Assembly: GCA_015057115.1 (NCBI GenBank)
Contig: SVEZ01000007.1
Span: 1-64,000, forward strand
Reading direction: 5' to 3'
Source of the DNA: Lachnospiraceae bacterium
GTDB lineage: Bacteria; Bacillota; Clostridia; Lachnospirales; Lachnospiraceae
Length of the DNA stretch: 64,000 nucleotides
The notes beneath the pieces were generated by a model. It worked only from the letters and a program-made list of their open reading frames with translations, searched no databases and was not told where the DNA came from. The first letter of the stretch is position 1, and every line of letters starts with the position of its first letter. A program made the position numbers and the translations under genes. This document shows, one piece after another, positions 17,962 to 26,657 of the stretch.

Positions 17962-18839
17962 GCCTGCTTTCCCCCCTTTTCGTAGAAATGCAGGAAAATT
18001 TCCTCCAGGTTCGGTTCCGATACCCCTAAATCCTGCACATTTCCTTCCGCCAGCCGTTTCAATAAGGCGCTCATGTCGCCGTTATACAAAAAGCTTGCCG
18101 TCTGCTCTCCGGTTTTTAAATCCTTGATTCCCGTAAGTCCCGTCAAATCAAAGCTTCCGGAGACCGAAATCCGTTTGGCATTGGTTTTGGCAAGGGCTTC
18201 CACACTATCGCAGGCAATCACTTCACCCTCCCGGATAATGGCTGCCCGTCCGCAGTTTTGCTGTACTTCCGATAAAATATGACTGGAAAGAAAAACCGTG
18301 GTTCCCTTTTTGTTCCGCTCCCGCACAATATCAAAAAATTCCTTTTGCATCAAAGGATCCAAACCTCCGGTGGGTTCGTCCAGAATCAACAAGGATGGAT
18401 TACTTTGCAATGCACACACAATGGCGACTTTCTTTCGGTTTCCAAAAGAAAGCTCCTCCACCTTCCTTGTCACATCCAGCTGCAGCCGGTCGCACAACAC
18501 CCTTGCCTCTGCACTGCAATCCTTCTTTCTAAGGTCGGCAGACAATTTGATTATGTCCCTGACCTTCATTCCAGAATAAAAAACCGCTTCCGCCGGCAGG
18601 TACCCCACCTCCTGCAAAATTGCGGTTTTCTCTTTTTCAATGTCCCGTCCCAGCACCTTCGCCTCTCCGGAGGTTTTCTTAATCAACCCCAGCAAGGTTC
18701 GGATGGTGGTGGATTTTCCTGCACCATTGGGTCCGATAAAACCAAAACACTCCCCTTCTTCCACAGAAAGATTTAAGTTGGTAATGCCTCTGGCTTTGCC
18801 ATAGAACTTGGTTAAATCTCTGGTTACAATTGCCTGCAA
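17958..18839 (-). CDS. ABC transporter ATP-binding protein
   Basis: 293 residues. Walker A GPNGAGKST, signature LSFGNRKKVAIV (degenerate), Walker B LLILDEPTGGLDP and an FLSSHILSEV switch. A C-terminal extension of about 70 residues is present, as in antibiotic-exporter ATPases. It overlaps the flavodoxin gene by 16 bp and the permease gene by 4 bp, a tightly coupled unit. Confidence 0.9.
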   Translation of the reverse strand: MQAIVTRDLTKFYGKARGITNLNLSVEEGECFGFIGPNGAGKSTTIRTLLGLIKKTSGEAKVLGRDIEKEKTAILQEVGYLPAEAVFYSGMKVRDIIKLSADLRKKDCSAEARVLCDRLQLDVTRKVEELSFGNRKKVAIVCALQSNPSLLILDEPTGGLDPLMQKEFFDIVRERNKKGTTVFLSSHILSEVQQNCGRAAIIREGEVIACDSVEALAKTNAKRISVSGSFDLTGLTGIKDLKTGEQTASFLYNGDMSALLKRLAEGNVQDLGVSEPNLEEIFLHFYEKGGKQA

Positions 18840-19306
18840 AAATCATCCCTCTTTTCCACGTTTTCATCGGAAGGCTTTGTCTTCGGATCGATAAAAACCT
18901 CCGTTGCTACAAAATCTTCTATTTCCATGAAATTCTTCAGCTTCTCAAATGCTTTCTCCGCTCCGCTTCCTGCTTGACAGGCATAAGCCGCAATTCTTTT
19001 TCTTTTAAGCACGGTTTTATTCTCATGCACAAAGGTACGGATTGGCGGCGCAAAGGTGCTTGCCCACACCGGAAATCCGATAATGATTTCATCATATTCA
19101 GACACATTCACATGATAAGGTTTCAGTCTCGGTTTTTCTTTCATCACCGCGCTTTTTCCACCCCAGAAAAACTTTGCGGCCCCCTTATCTGCATAAGCTT
19201 TTTCCGGTTCCAATCTAAGTAAATCCGCCCCCAAAATACGGGCCATATCCTCTGCCATTAATTGAGTATTTCCTTCCAGGGAATAGTAAACGATTAGTCT
19301 TTTCAT
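18824..19306 (-). CDS. Flavodoxin
   Basis: 160 residues. The FMN phosphate loop YYSLEGNTQ lies at 7-15. DEIIIGFPVWASTFAPPIRTF follows and matches long flavodoxins of Clostridia. The C-terminus reads into the ATPase start (16-bp overlap). It is probably a low-potential electron carrier; why it is coupled to an exporter is unclear. Confidence 0.85.
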   Translation of the reverse strand: MKRLIVYYSLEGNTQLMAEDMARILGADLLRLEPEKAYADKGAAKFFWGGKSAVMKEKPRLKPYHVNVSEYDEIIIGFPVWASTFAPPIRTFVHENKTVLKRKRIAAYACQAGSGAEKAFEKLKNFMEIEDFVATEVFIDPKTKPSDENVEKRDDFCRQL

Positions 19307-19322
19307 CTCGAAATCTCCTCCG

Positions 19323-20063
19323 TTATCTTTCTTTCACATAATACTGCAAATCAATTACCCCTAACTCCGGATGATAAAACGCCTTAGTCTTTCGTCCCTC
19401 GTACTGAAATCCCAACTTCTCCAACAATCCTATGGATGCCCGGTTACTCTCAACCGCGCCACCAATCACCATATCCAGATGCAGTTCTTGCAGCAGGCAA
19501 TTCAAAATCGCCGCTACCGCCTCATAGGCATACCCCTTCCTCTGATACTCCGGCGCAATCACATAACCAATCTCAAGAGCCTCAACTGCCCGGTCATCTA
19601 CCTCCATTAAATGAATGGTACCAATGACCTTTCCTGTATCCTTCAATACCACCATTTTCCGCATTTCTTGCTCGGCAAATTTATCCATTAAGCTATTATA
19701 GGCTTCATTCATTTCGTAAAAAGGCTCATAGCCGCCATCAGAATAGCAGGTTTCCTTGTCGCTTAAAAATGCAAAACAATCCTTTGCATCTGACGTCTGA
19801 AATCTTCTTATGGTTAGGCGGTCCGTGGATAATACCAAGTGCGGAAGCAGTAATTTTCTAACATTATAGGCTATATAATCTTCCAAATCCGCCTCCGAAA
19901 TTTTATCCGTATTCAGCCTGATTGTATTGCCCTCTATCGCCTGCGCTTCTTTCTCCCCGGTAACAAACTCTATGTTGACAGTTACACCGTATTTTTTGCT
20001 AATTTCTGTATACTTTTTATGTAGTTCTTCCTTGTTCATAACTTTTATTTCTGTGCCATCCAT
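19323..20063 (-). CDS. GNAT N-acetyltransferase with an N-terminal extension
   Basis: 246 residues. The first 75-80 (MNKEELHKKYTEISKKYGV...) form an extra, unrecognised domain. The remainder is a RimJ-like GNAT: LVLSTDRLTIRRF, motif A EIGYVIAPEYQRKGYAYEAV, then ASIGLLEKLGFQ. The start is uncertain (20063 or 20039) because neither has a clear ribosome binding site. It is the first gene of the unit that continues with flavodoxin and the ABC exporter. Confidence 0.78.
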   Translation of the reverse strand: MDGTEIKVMNKEELHKKYTEISKKYGVTVNIEFVTGEKEAQAIEGNTIRLNTDKISEADLEDYIAYNVRKLLLPHLVLSTDRLTIRRFQTSDAKDCFAFLSDKETCYSDGGYEPFYEMNEAYNSLMDKFAEQEMRKMVVLKDTGKVIGTIHLMEVDDRAVEALEIGYVIAPEYQRKGYAYEAVAAILNCLLQELHLDMVIGGAVESNRASIGLLEKLGFQYEGRKTKAFYHPELGVIDLQYYVKER

Positions 20064-20164
20064 TCAACTTATTCTTGTTTCTAGTATAGGCTTTTATCCC
20101 TGAAAATATCAAGGTTGATGATAAAATATGACGTCTCAGCTCATTGCTCCCTTCTTTTCTTTCG

Positions 20165-20836
20165 CTAACCCACCACCTGCGTTAGTGATTTCTCAGCCAT
20201 TTCTCTTTGATTTCCTGCCCAATAATACGTTTCCAATATAACTTCCCGCTTCCTCAGAAAAACCGTATCCTTGAGCAAGCATCCTGTCTCAGCGCCTTCT
20301 ACCTTCTCGTCTTTACACATACGTTTATATTCCTGTCTCGCCTCACAGTATTCCATGTAATACGTCTTTGTCATTACCTGATCTAACACCTGTTCTTCCT
20401 TCGTTGGCCATTCATGCCATCCCGATGTGGGTGTATAACACAGAATTTCATCTCCGTTTTCATCAAAGATATGTATACATTTTCCAAAAGAGATACCATC
20501 AACTTTTGCTGTATACGGTAATCCCAGTAGCAAGCTCAACAAATCAAGCTCTTCCTCTTCATTTTCACAGTCTTGCTCTGTTCTCACTTGATTCAACATC
20601 ATGGTTACTTTGGATTTTATTAATTCCCGGTTCGGTGCAACCTTTGCCCGTTCTCCATCCAAAAGCTTCAAATAGCCCTCCCCCATATAAACCGGATTAT
20701 CCGAATATGCATCCTGTTTTGCCAGCATCTTGACTTTGTCCGTCAATTCCTCTGTCATTTTCCACTTTTGCTTTTTCCCGGTTGTGTTTTTTACATACTG
20801 AAATTGGATTCCTCCCATGTTATTCGCGATTTTCAC
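20165..20836 (-). CDS. Conserved-looking hypothetical protein
   Basis: 223 residues, soluble and charged, with no signal or membrane segment. It starts MKIANNMGGIQFQYVKN, a pattern I associate with a Lachnospiraceae family of unknown function. The middle has DGISFGKCIHIFDENGDEI, resembling a short beta-hairpin, and the C-terminus is helical. There are several Cys (about 89, 116, 159, 173, 184) without metal-site spacing. Function not recognised. Confidence 0.6.
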   Translation of the reverse strand: MKIANNMGGIQFQYVKNTTGKKQKWKMTEELTDKVKMLAKQDAYSDNPVYMGEGYLKLLDGERAKVAPNRELIKSKVTMMLNQVRTEQDCENEEEELDLLSLLLGLPYTAKVDGISFGKCIHIFDENGDEILCYTPTSGWHEWPTKEEQVLDQVMTKTYYMEYCEARQEYKRMCKDEKVEGAETGCLLKDTVFLRKREVILETYYWAGNQREMAEKSLTQVVG

Positions 20837-20918
20837 AGAGTAGCCCCCTTTTGCCGAAACGATAATTTAGTAACATCACCTCTTATATCGGCACATTCAT
20901 TGGCTACCTCCACTCTTT

Positions 20919-21899
20919 TTACCGCCTCTTATTCGCCAGCGCAATCTTCTTAAACTTCTCCTTCTTTGCCTGCAAATATGCACTATCCCCGGCGGCATAG
21001 GCATTCTCCGTTTTTAATTTCAGATATGCCTTAAAGCGTTCCTCCAATAAGGTCCCGTCTTTTAGCGCTGCCTTAATGGCGCATCCCGGCTCGGTGTTGT
21101 GGCTGCAGTCAGAAAACTTACACTGCAACGCCAATTCCTCAATCTCCGCAAAAGCTTCACTGATTCCCTCGTCGCTGTCCCACATACCAAGCTCCCGCAT
21201 TCCTGGTGTATCAATAACAAAAGCGCCATTTTCCAGTTCCACCAGCTCCCGGTGGGTTGTGGTATGTCTTCCTCTGTCATCATCAGCTCTAACATCCGAA
21301 GTGCGTAGACTGTCTGCTCCTAAAATTTTATTAATCAATGTTGATTTTCCCACACCGGAAGAGCCCATAAAGGCTACCGTTTTACCCGGTGCAAGATACT
21401 CCTTCACTTCCTTAAACTCTCCTTTCAGGGAGGAGGTGGTAAGGATATCCACTCCCGGCGCCACAGCTTCTACTTCTGCGACCTTACTCAAAATATCCTC
21501 ACATAAATCTGCCTTCGTAAGCACAACTACCGGCATAGCGCCGCTGTTCCAAGAGATGGCAAGATACCGCTCTAATCTTCTGACGTTAAAATTCTTGTTT
21601 AAGGACATACACAAAAATACCGTATCCACATTTGCTGCCACCACCTGTTCCTGATGGCTGCCCCCTGCTGCCTTCCTTAAAAACACACTTTTCCGCGGAA
21701 AAACCGTGCTAATGACCGCATTGCTATTATCCTCCGGCCAGCTTGCCACAACATAATCTCCTACCGTAGGGTATTCCGACACTGTGGCTGTTTCGTACCG
21801 GAACTTTCCGGATACTGCCGCTTTCTTCTCCTGCCCTTCGTAGCTTAAAGTGTATAACCCTTTTTCCTGTAAAATAACTCTTGCTCTGATTTCTCTCAA
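20919..21899 (-). CDS. rsgA: Ribosome small subunit-dependent GTPase A
   Basis: 326 residues, a circularly permuted GTPase that helps mature the 30S subunit. An N-terminal OB fold (1-75) precedes G4 VLTKADLC, G1 GSSGVGKST and G3 DTPGMRELG. The C-terminal zinc site CKFSDCSHNTEPGC carries the Cys/His ligands. Length and motif order are normal. It is probably transcribed alone. Confidence 0.95.
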   Translation of the reverse strand: MREIRARVILQEKGLYTLSYEGQEKKAAVSGKFRYETATVSEYPTVGDYVVASWPEDNSNAVISTVFPRKSVFLRKAAGGSHQEQVVAANVDTVFLCMSLNKNFNVRRLERYLAISWNSGAMPVVVLTKADLCEDILSKVAEVEAVAPGVDILTTSSLKGEFKEVKEYLAPGKTVAFMGSSGVGKSTLINKILGADSLRTSDVRADDDRGRHTTTHRELVELENGAFVIDTPGMRELGMWDSDEGISEAFAEIEELALQCKFSDCSHNTEPGCAIKAALKDGTLLEERFKAYLKLKTENAYAAGDSAYLQAKKEKFKKIALANKRR

Positions 21900-21967
21900 T
21901 TATTCCTTCTCCTATTACAATTCTCTTAACGTATTATAACACATGAAAGAAGCATTCCCTTCATCTA

Positions 21968-22028
21968 AAGTACCGGGTCACCAAAAGCGGCAGAAATATT
22001 TTCCCCAGTGGCGAACCTGTTTTTCCAT
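21968..22028 (-). pseudogene. Remnant of a MATE gene start
   Basis: On the minus strand the bases read NGKTGSPLGKIFLPLL followed by VTRYFR and a stop. They closely match codons 9-24 of the intact MATE gene at 25251-26591 (NGKTGPALGKMFLPLL). It is joined to the GNAT remnant at a shared TATGGAAAA stretch. Only this short piece remains. Confidence 0.65.
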
Positions 22029-22206
22029 ACCCTTTCCGCTTTAATTCCGGCGTAATTCCGATAGGTCCCATGGTCAGTACCGGAACCGTTCTTCCATCGT
22101 CACATACAATCATCGTTCTCATAAACATTTTCTAACCAACCAGATTTTCCGTCTCTCTTCTTTCTTCTTTTCTTTCTAAACGAATGATTACATTGTCTTT
22201 ACTCAA
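22022..22206 (-). pseudogene. Broken copy of the GNAT gene at 16423-17049
   Basis: It matches 16742-16860 and 16982-17049 of the intact gene base for base over long stretches, including GGAACCGTTCTTCCATCGTC. It lacks about 120 bp between an ACCAATCAG and an ACCAG, and everything after codon KRKG. The TTG start overlaps the DUF998 stop, as it would in an original DUF998-GNAT pair. Confidence 0.85.
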
Positions 22207-22825
22207 TGTTTTGTCCTCCTAATTTTTCCCGAAACAAATACCAGCCCAGCACTGCGTTAAAAATGACTGCCGAAAACGTGCTGAACCGCTCAAACAATCC
22301 GAAAACCGCCTTAGGTAAAAAGGCAGTTCCCATAGGGCCAATAAGCATTGCCGCAAGGCATATCCACGCCCAGTTACTTAGGGAGCTTATTCCCTCTTTT
22401 CTTGCACCGATTCCTACAAAAATCAAGGCTGCCAGGGAAAAAACAATCACCAGTACCGTCACCACCAGATGCATGACATTCTGTGGATGGCTCATGGTTC
22501 CATCTTTTACCCACGGGAATAATTTATATCCAACTTCCATAACCCATTCCATAGCCGCGAAAGCAAATACTCCCCACTTTAAAATTTTTGACCGGCAGCC
22601 TGCCACCGCCACACAGACCGCCATAATACAAACAATACCACAGGGATTAAAGAAAGCCCCCAGCTGTTTGTTCAGTTCCGCCGACGGTGCTCCCACCGCG
22701 CTCAAATCGCTGACCGCCATGCTTAACCAGTCATAACCCGGATACGCCAGTGGCGAAAGCACCACGCTCAGCGTGTAGGATAAAAGGCTTAACAGGCCGC
22801 ATATTCCTAATCTGGATAATTTCAC
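22199..22825 (-). CDS. DUF998 family membrane protein
   Basis: 208 residues with about six membrane segments. The start is the third in-phase GTG (22825), 7 nt after GGAGG. Its LSPLAYPGYDWLSMAVSDLSAVGAPSAELNK segment near the N-terminus (residues about 23-53) is typical of DUF998. The function of the family is unknown. The gene has no partner left: the downstream GNAT is broken, while the GNAT at 16.4 kb carries the fused stub of a DUF998 gene. Confidence 0.75.
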   Translation of the reverse strand: MKLSRLGICGLLSLLSYTLSVVLSPLAYPGYDWLSMAVSDLSAVGAPSAELNKQLGAFFNPCGIVCIMAVCVAVAGCRSKILKWGVFAFAAMEWVMEVGYKLFPWVKDGTMSHPQNVMHLVVTVLVIVFSLAALIFVGIGARKEGISSLSNWAWICLAAMLIGPMGTAFLPKAVFGLFERFSTFSAVIFNAVLGWYLFREKLGGQNIE

Positions 22826-22860
22826 ACACACACCTCCGAAATTTGTTATTTTCTAGGTAT

Positions 22861-22989
22861 TTGCGAAACTGCTCTGCGGCGAATGCCGCATGAGCAATTT
22901 GCATAATAAATCGTCTCTGCAAGTTAACTTGCGAGAACGATTTTTATGCAAATTCAACATGCCACGGTCGTGGCATAAGAGTTTCGCAA
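22861..22989. repeat. Cloverleaf-shaped repeat element, copy A
   Basis: 129 bp. The outer stem is TTGCGAAACT (22861-22870) with AGTTTCGCAA (22980-22989). Inside are three hairpins: 22871-22895 (TGCGGC/GCCGCA), 22896-22954 (AATTTGCATAA/TTATGCAAATT, with a central GCAAGTTAACTTGC palindrome) and 22959-22976 (ATGCCACG/CGTGGCAT). An 11-bp direct repeat TTGTTATTTTC flanks it (22843-22853 and 22997-23007). It lies between a kinase terminator and the DUF998 gene. A second copy is at 31942-32070. Confidence 0.8.
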
Positions 22990-23061
22990 TTAACTATTGT
23001 TATTTTCAAGTAATTGCCAATTCTCACTCATTTTCTGTATGAAATCAGTATATCATACTAT

Positions 23062-23099
23062 AAAAAACAGACCCGCATCACACGGATTTGGGTCTGTTT
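23062..23099 (-). terminator. Terminator, CGTGT-loop family copy 2
   Basis: AAACAGACCC (23065-23074) pairs with GGGTCTGTTT (23090-23099). The minus-strand loop contains CGTGT and is followed by T-runs. It terminates the GHKL kinase gene. Confidence 0.82.
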
Positions 23100-23110
23100 T
23101 GCACGGATTC

Positions 23111-24439
23111 CTATCCAATTATCATTCTTACCCGGAACTGTTTTTCCTCCGCAATGTAGCGTATCTCGCTATCCGTCTGATTTACAAAGGAAAGCACGCT
23201 TCTGGTTCCGATCCCGTGATTTTCCTCCGTTGTAAACGGATGCCCCTCCTCATCCAACGGCACCTTTTTCTCGCAGGAGTTGGCGATCTCCAGCAATAGC
23301 TGGCTTTTGTACTTCGCGGACACTTCAATAAAGCGCTCCTGCTTCGGAACCTTTTCACAGGCGTGAATGGCGTTTTCCAAAAGATTGCTGATGGCAATGG
23401 CAAGCTGCGTTTCATCCACCGTCACCTCCCTGGGGATGGTCGCCGCCACCCGAACCGGAATCCCCTCCTTTTCCGCCACGAACACATAGTGGGTGATGGC
23501 GGCGTTGACCGTGGTATTCTCGCAATAGCGTTTCACCGCCCTGGGTTCCTGGGACATGCGCTCCTCTAAACACTTTTGCACTTCCGCGATTTTTCCTTCC
23601 TGCAAAAGCGATAACAGCAGCGCTTCAAAATGCCTTCTGTCATGGCGCATAGCGCGATCCTGCTGGATCAGTTCCTCCGAAACGCTTAAGCGCTCCTGCA
23701 TGGTTTTCGTCGCCATTTCCATGATTTCCGCCTCGGCATGGAGCTTCATTTCATTCTGCTTTGCCGCCAGCTCTTTTTTCATAAGTCCAATATATTTTTC
23801 CATAAATACAAAAAATACGATATTTACCACCGCAAGGATCATGACCATGCCTAAATACTGCTGCTGATTGAAAAACCAGTTGGAATTTCTCACCAGACGC
23901 AGATAATCGATCAATATCAGCAGAATCGACACCGTAGGAACCACGGCAAACATCCCCGTTACCCTATCAAATTTCAGGTTCCGGTTCTTGCTTCCGAAAA
24001 AACAGATGGCATACACCAGCGCGATCTCCATAAGGCTTAGCACCACCGTGGAACCGACAGAAAAGGTTCCGTACGTGGTATGGGTGGAATTTTTCAACAC
24101 GCCGTTATAGGCTGCCATCATGATCTCCAACGCAAAACCGCCTGCACCAAAAAAGGCGTAATATCCAAAGCCCCGCAGATTATCCACCTGATACAGAATA
24201 AAAAGGGGAACCAGATAACAGGCAATGTTGACAACAATGGTCAGTACCATGGTGCGCATTTCATTCACGGATACCAGCACCAGATACGCCAGCGCATAAG
24301 TAAGCCATACCGCCCACTTTTTATTTTTTGTCCACTCTTTCCGCCTATAAAATGCCCGGTGCATATATCCCAAAAGATAGATGACCACAATATCATTTAA
24401 AAATACGGTTCCAAGATGGTTTTCCAAAAAATCCATCAT
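23111..24439 (-). CDS. GHKL sensor histidine kinase (orphan)
   Basis: 442 residues from the ATG at 24439 (GGAGGG 7 nt upstream; a longer frame to 24517 lacks this). Six membrane segments (about 10-215) are followed by a coiled region and a kinase core: phospho-acceptor His in RAMRHDRRHFEALL, N-box ISNLLENAIHAC, G-box NHGIGTRSV. It resembles AgrC-type HPK10 kinases. No response regulator adjoins it; the LytTR regulator at 46724-47452 is a possible partner because it too is an orphan with the same terminator type. Confidence 0.85.
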   Translation of the reverse strand: MMDFLENHLGTVFLNDIVVIYLLGYMHRAFYRRKEWTKNKKWAVWLTYALAYLVLVSVNEMRTMVLTIVVNIACYLVPLFILYQVDNLRGFGYYAFFGAGGFALEIMMAAYNGVLKNSTHTTYGTFSVGSTVVLSLMEIALVYAICFFGSKNRNLKFDRVTGMFAVVPTVSILLILIDYLRLVRNSNWFFNQQQYLGMVMILAVVNIVFFVFMEKYIGLMKKELAAKQNEMKLHAEAEIMEMATKTMQERLSVSEELIQQDRAMRHDRRHFEALLLSLLQEGKIAEVQKCLEERMSQEPRAVKRYCENTTVNAAITHYVFVAEKEGIPVRVAATIPREVTVDETQLAIAISNLLENAIHACEKVPKQERFIEVSAKYKSQLLLEIANSCEKKVPLDEEGHPFTTEENHGIGTRSVLSFVNQTDSEIRYIAEEKQFRVRMIIG

Positions 24440-24523
24440 TTTGTATCCCTCCATGACACAAGTGTACTCCATCTTCCGCTTTTTTTCAAATGCACCATTT
24501 TCTGCCGTTGCAACCAAAACCCT

Positions 24524-25270
24524 TTACCGCAGCATCAATTCTTTCGTCATCACATGGGGATTGCGGTACCTTGCCCCGCTTTTTTCTTTATCATGATGAA
24601 TAGCATTTTGAGGACAGTTTTGCATACAGCCGCCACAGCTTACACAGTTTTTACCAAAAACCGGTCTGCTGCCCTTTATGACAATATTATTCGTAGGACA
24701 CACTCTGGCACACAGCCCGCAGCCGCCACAGCTTCCTGCTATGTTAAGTTCCCCCGTAATGCCCACGCCTGTTGGGTATTCAAAGTTTTTCTTATGGTTA
24801 TCCGTCATCAGTTTGTGGAAAAACGAATCTTTTCGCTGATAACGCTTTTGACCGTTAACATCGGCAAGCACCTCCGAAATGGCTTTTTGCTGTTTCTCAC
24901 TATCTCCTTTTTGCTTTGCCATATCCGCGAAGGTAATGCAGTTTTCCGCCATTTTAATCCGGTTCACATAGTCAAATTTCCTGCCGTTTTTCGTAGTAAT
25001 TGTAGCAAGTTCCCTGCAAACTGCTCCTGAGAAAAATCCGTAAGTAGCAATGGCAAAGAAGTACTTACACTCCACCGTGATTTTTTTCAAAAATTCCTCC
25101 ACATAGGGTGGGATGCATAGCCCATACACCGGAAAAATCACTCCCACAACGTCATCTCGAAATTCATCTAATCCCTTTTCAATCAATGTAGGAATCGCCA
25201 GGCACTCTCCGCCTGTTCTTTTTGCCACATATAAGCAATTCCCCGTGGAACTAAAATACAAAACCTTCAT
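24524..25270 (-). CDS. EFR1 family ferredoxin-flavodoxin
   Basis: 248 residues. An N-terminal flavodoxin-like domain (YFSSTGNCLYVA, then VIFPVYGLCIPPYVEEFL) is fused to two 4Fe-4S sites near the C-terminus, CGGCGLCARVCP and CVSCGGCMQNCP. It probably shuttles electrons in anaerobic metabolism. AGGAG lies before the ATG. It overlaps the MATE gene by 20 bp and ends the MarR-MATE-EFR1 unit. Confidence 0.88.
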   Translation of the reverse strand: MKVLYFSSTGNCLYVAKRTGGECLAIPTLIEKGLDEFRDDVVGVIFPVYGLCIPPYVEEFLKKITVECKYFFAIATYGFFSGAVCRELATITTKNGRKFDYVNRIKMAENCITFADMAKQKGDSEKQQKAISEVLADVNGQKRYQRKDSFFHKLMTDNHKKNFEYPTGVGITGELNIAGSCGGCGLCARVCPTNNIVIKGSRPVFGKNCVSCGGCMQNCPQNAIHHDKEKSGARYRNPHVMTKELMLR

Positions 25271-26591
25271 TTCTGCATTCTCCTTTCTTTTTTTTACAGC
25301 TTCGAACCAGAATGATGCCGGTTACAAATGCCAGCACGTGACTCAGCAAAAATGCCAGCCAGATACCATCTAATCCCATGATTTTTTCCAACCCTAACGC
25401 TACCGGAATACGGTAAGGCAAATAATATAAAATCAGTAAAAGCATTGCTTTTTCCGGCTTCCCAAGTCCGGTGATGTAGCCCTGCATACAACTGGTAAGC
25501 ATGTATAACACATATCCGATACTGATAATCCGGAAGAAGCCGGCTACCACTTCGGCAACGGTTGTGGACTGACCAAAAAGCATGGTAAGCTGTCCGGAAA
25601 ATAGAATTACCATGGTACTTAAAACCGCAATCAAACCGCCACCCATGACAAGTCCGGCTTTTAAGTAATCCTTTGCCCGGTCAAATCTGCCTGCTCCCGC
25701 GCACTGTCCCACAATGGTGGTCATTGCCATGCACATTCCGGTGGTGGGCATGAACATAATCAACTCTAAATTTCTTGCCACACCAAAGCCGGCCATGGCG
25801 TTGATGCCAAAAGGTGTAATAAAAGAAATCATCACTGCGGAGCTGATGGGGGGCATAATGGCCTGAATGGTGGTAGGCACCGACAGGCGGAACATGGTTT
25901 TTGCATCTTCCAAATTCACCTTTCCAAAATCCATGGTAAAAAGCTTATGCTTTTTGTAGTAAAAAATAGCATATACCAAACACAAGACTTCCGATGCCAC
26001 AGTAATGACTGCAGCCCCTGCCAGTCCCCACAGCTTAATGAAAAATGGATCCATCACCGCATTAAAAATGGATGTAAGTAACATTCCTTTCATCTGAAAT
26101 ACCGGATCACCAAATGCGCGGAAAATGGATGTAAACTGCATATACAGATACAACGCTCCATTTCCAATCAGGTAAATCGCCAAATACTTCACTGCGTCTC
26201 CGAATACTTCCTGCGGCGTTCCTAATAAAGAAAGCAACGGACTAACCAAAAGTTCCATACCAATGGTTACCGTAACCGATAGTCCTGCGGAAACTGCCAC
26301 GATGGTAGCAATGGCTCCCGGCAGTTTTTCTTTTTCCCCGGCTCCCACCAGATTGGCAACCATAACGGAAATTCCGTTTCCCATACCCATGGCAAGAGAA
26401 TTCATGATAAGTACAATTGCCGTACCTGCCGTAAGTGCCGACATACCGTGTTCTCCCAAAAGGTTTCCAACCCACAGACTGTCAATCATGCTGTAAACCA
26501 TAGTTAACGTCATGGCCGCCAAAAGCGGCAGAAACATTTTTCCCAGTGCCGGACCGGTTTTCCCATTTACAAAATCAATTTTACTATTCAT
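25251..26591 (-). CDS. MATE family efflux transporter
   Basis: 446 residues, 12 membrane segments in two related halves; NorM/DinF-type Na+ or H+ coupled drug export is the known family role. N-terminal NGKTGPALGKMFLPLL precedes the first segment. AAGGAGG lies before the ATG. A perfect 17-bp dyad (26607-26623) sits just upstream, and a MarR gene precedes it, suggesting local repression. Confidence 0.9.
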   Translation of the reverse strand: MNSKIDFVNGKTGPALGKMFLPLLAAMTLTMVYSMIDSLWVGNLLGEHGMSALTAGTAIVLIMNSLAMGMGNGISVMVANLVGAGEKEKLPGAIATIVAVSAGLSVTVTIGMELLVSPLLSLLGTPQEVFGDAVKYLAIYLIGNGALYLYMQFTSIFRAFGDPVFQMKGMLLTSIFNAVMDPFFIKLWGLAGAAVITVASEVLCLVYAIFYYKKHKLFTMDFGKVNLEDAKTMFRLSVPTTIQAIMPPISSAVMISFITPFGINAMAGFGVARNLELIMFMPTTGMCMAMTTIVGQCAGAGRFDRAKDYLKAGLVMGGGLIAVLSTMVILFSGQLTMLFGQSTTVAEVVAGFFRIISIGYVLYMLTSCMQGYITGLGKPEKAMLLLILYYLPYRIPVALGLEKIMGLDGIWLAFLLSHVLAFVTGIILVRSCKKKKGECRNEGFVF

Positions 26592-26606
26592 TTTCTTCCT
26601 CCTTAC

Positions 26607-26623
26607 TGTTTAGCGACTAAACA
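26607..26623. promoter_or_regulatory. Candidate MarR operator
   Basis: TGTTTAG-CGA-CTAAACA, a perfect 7-bp inverted repeat, between the stop of marR and the ribosome binding site of the MATE gene. Size and symmetry fit MarR-family binding sites. Confidence 0.6.
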
Positions 26624-26657
26624 CTTTTTGTATAAGATAAAGCCGATTTTCACCGAC

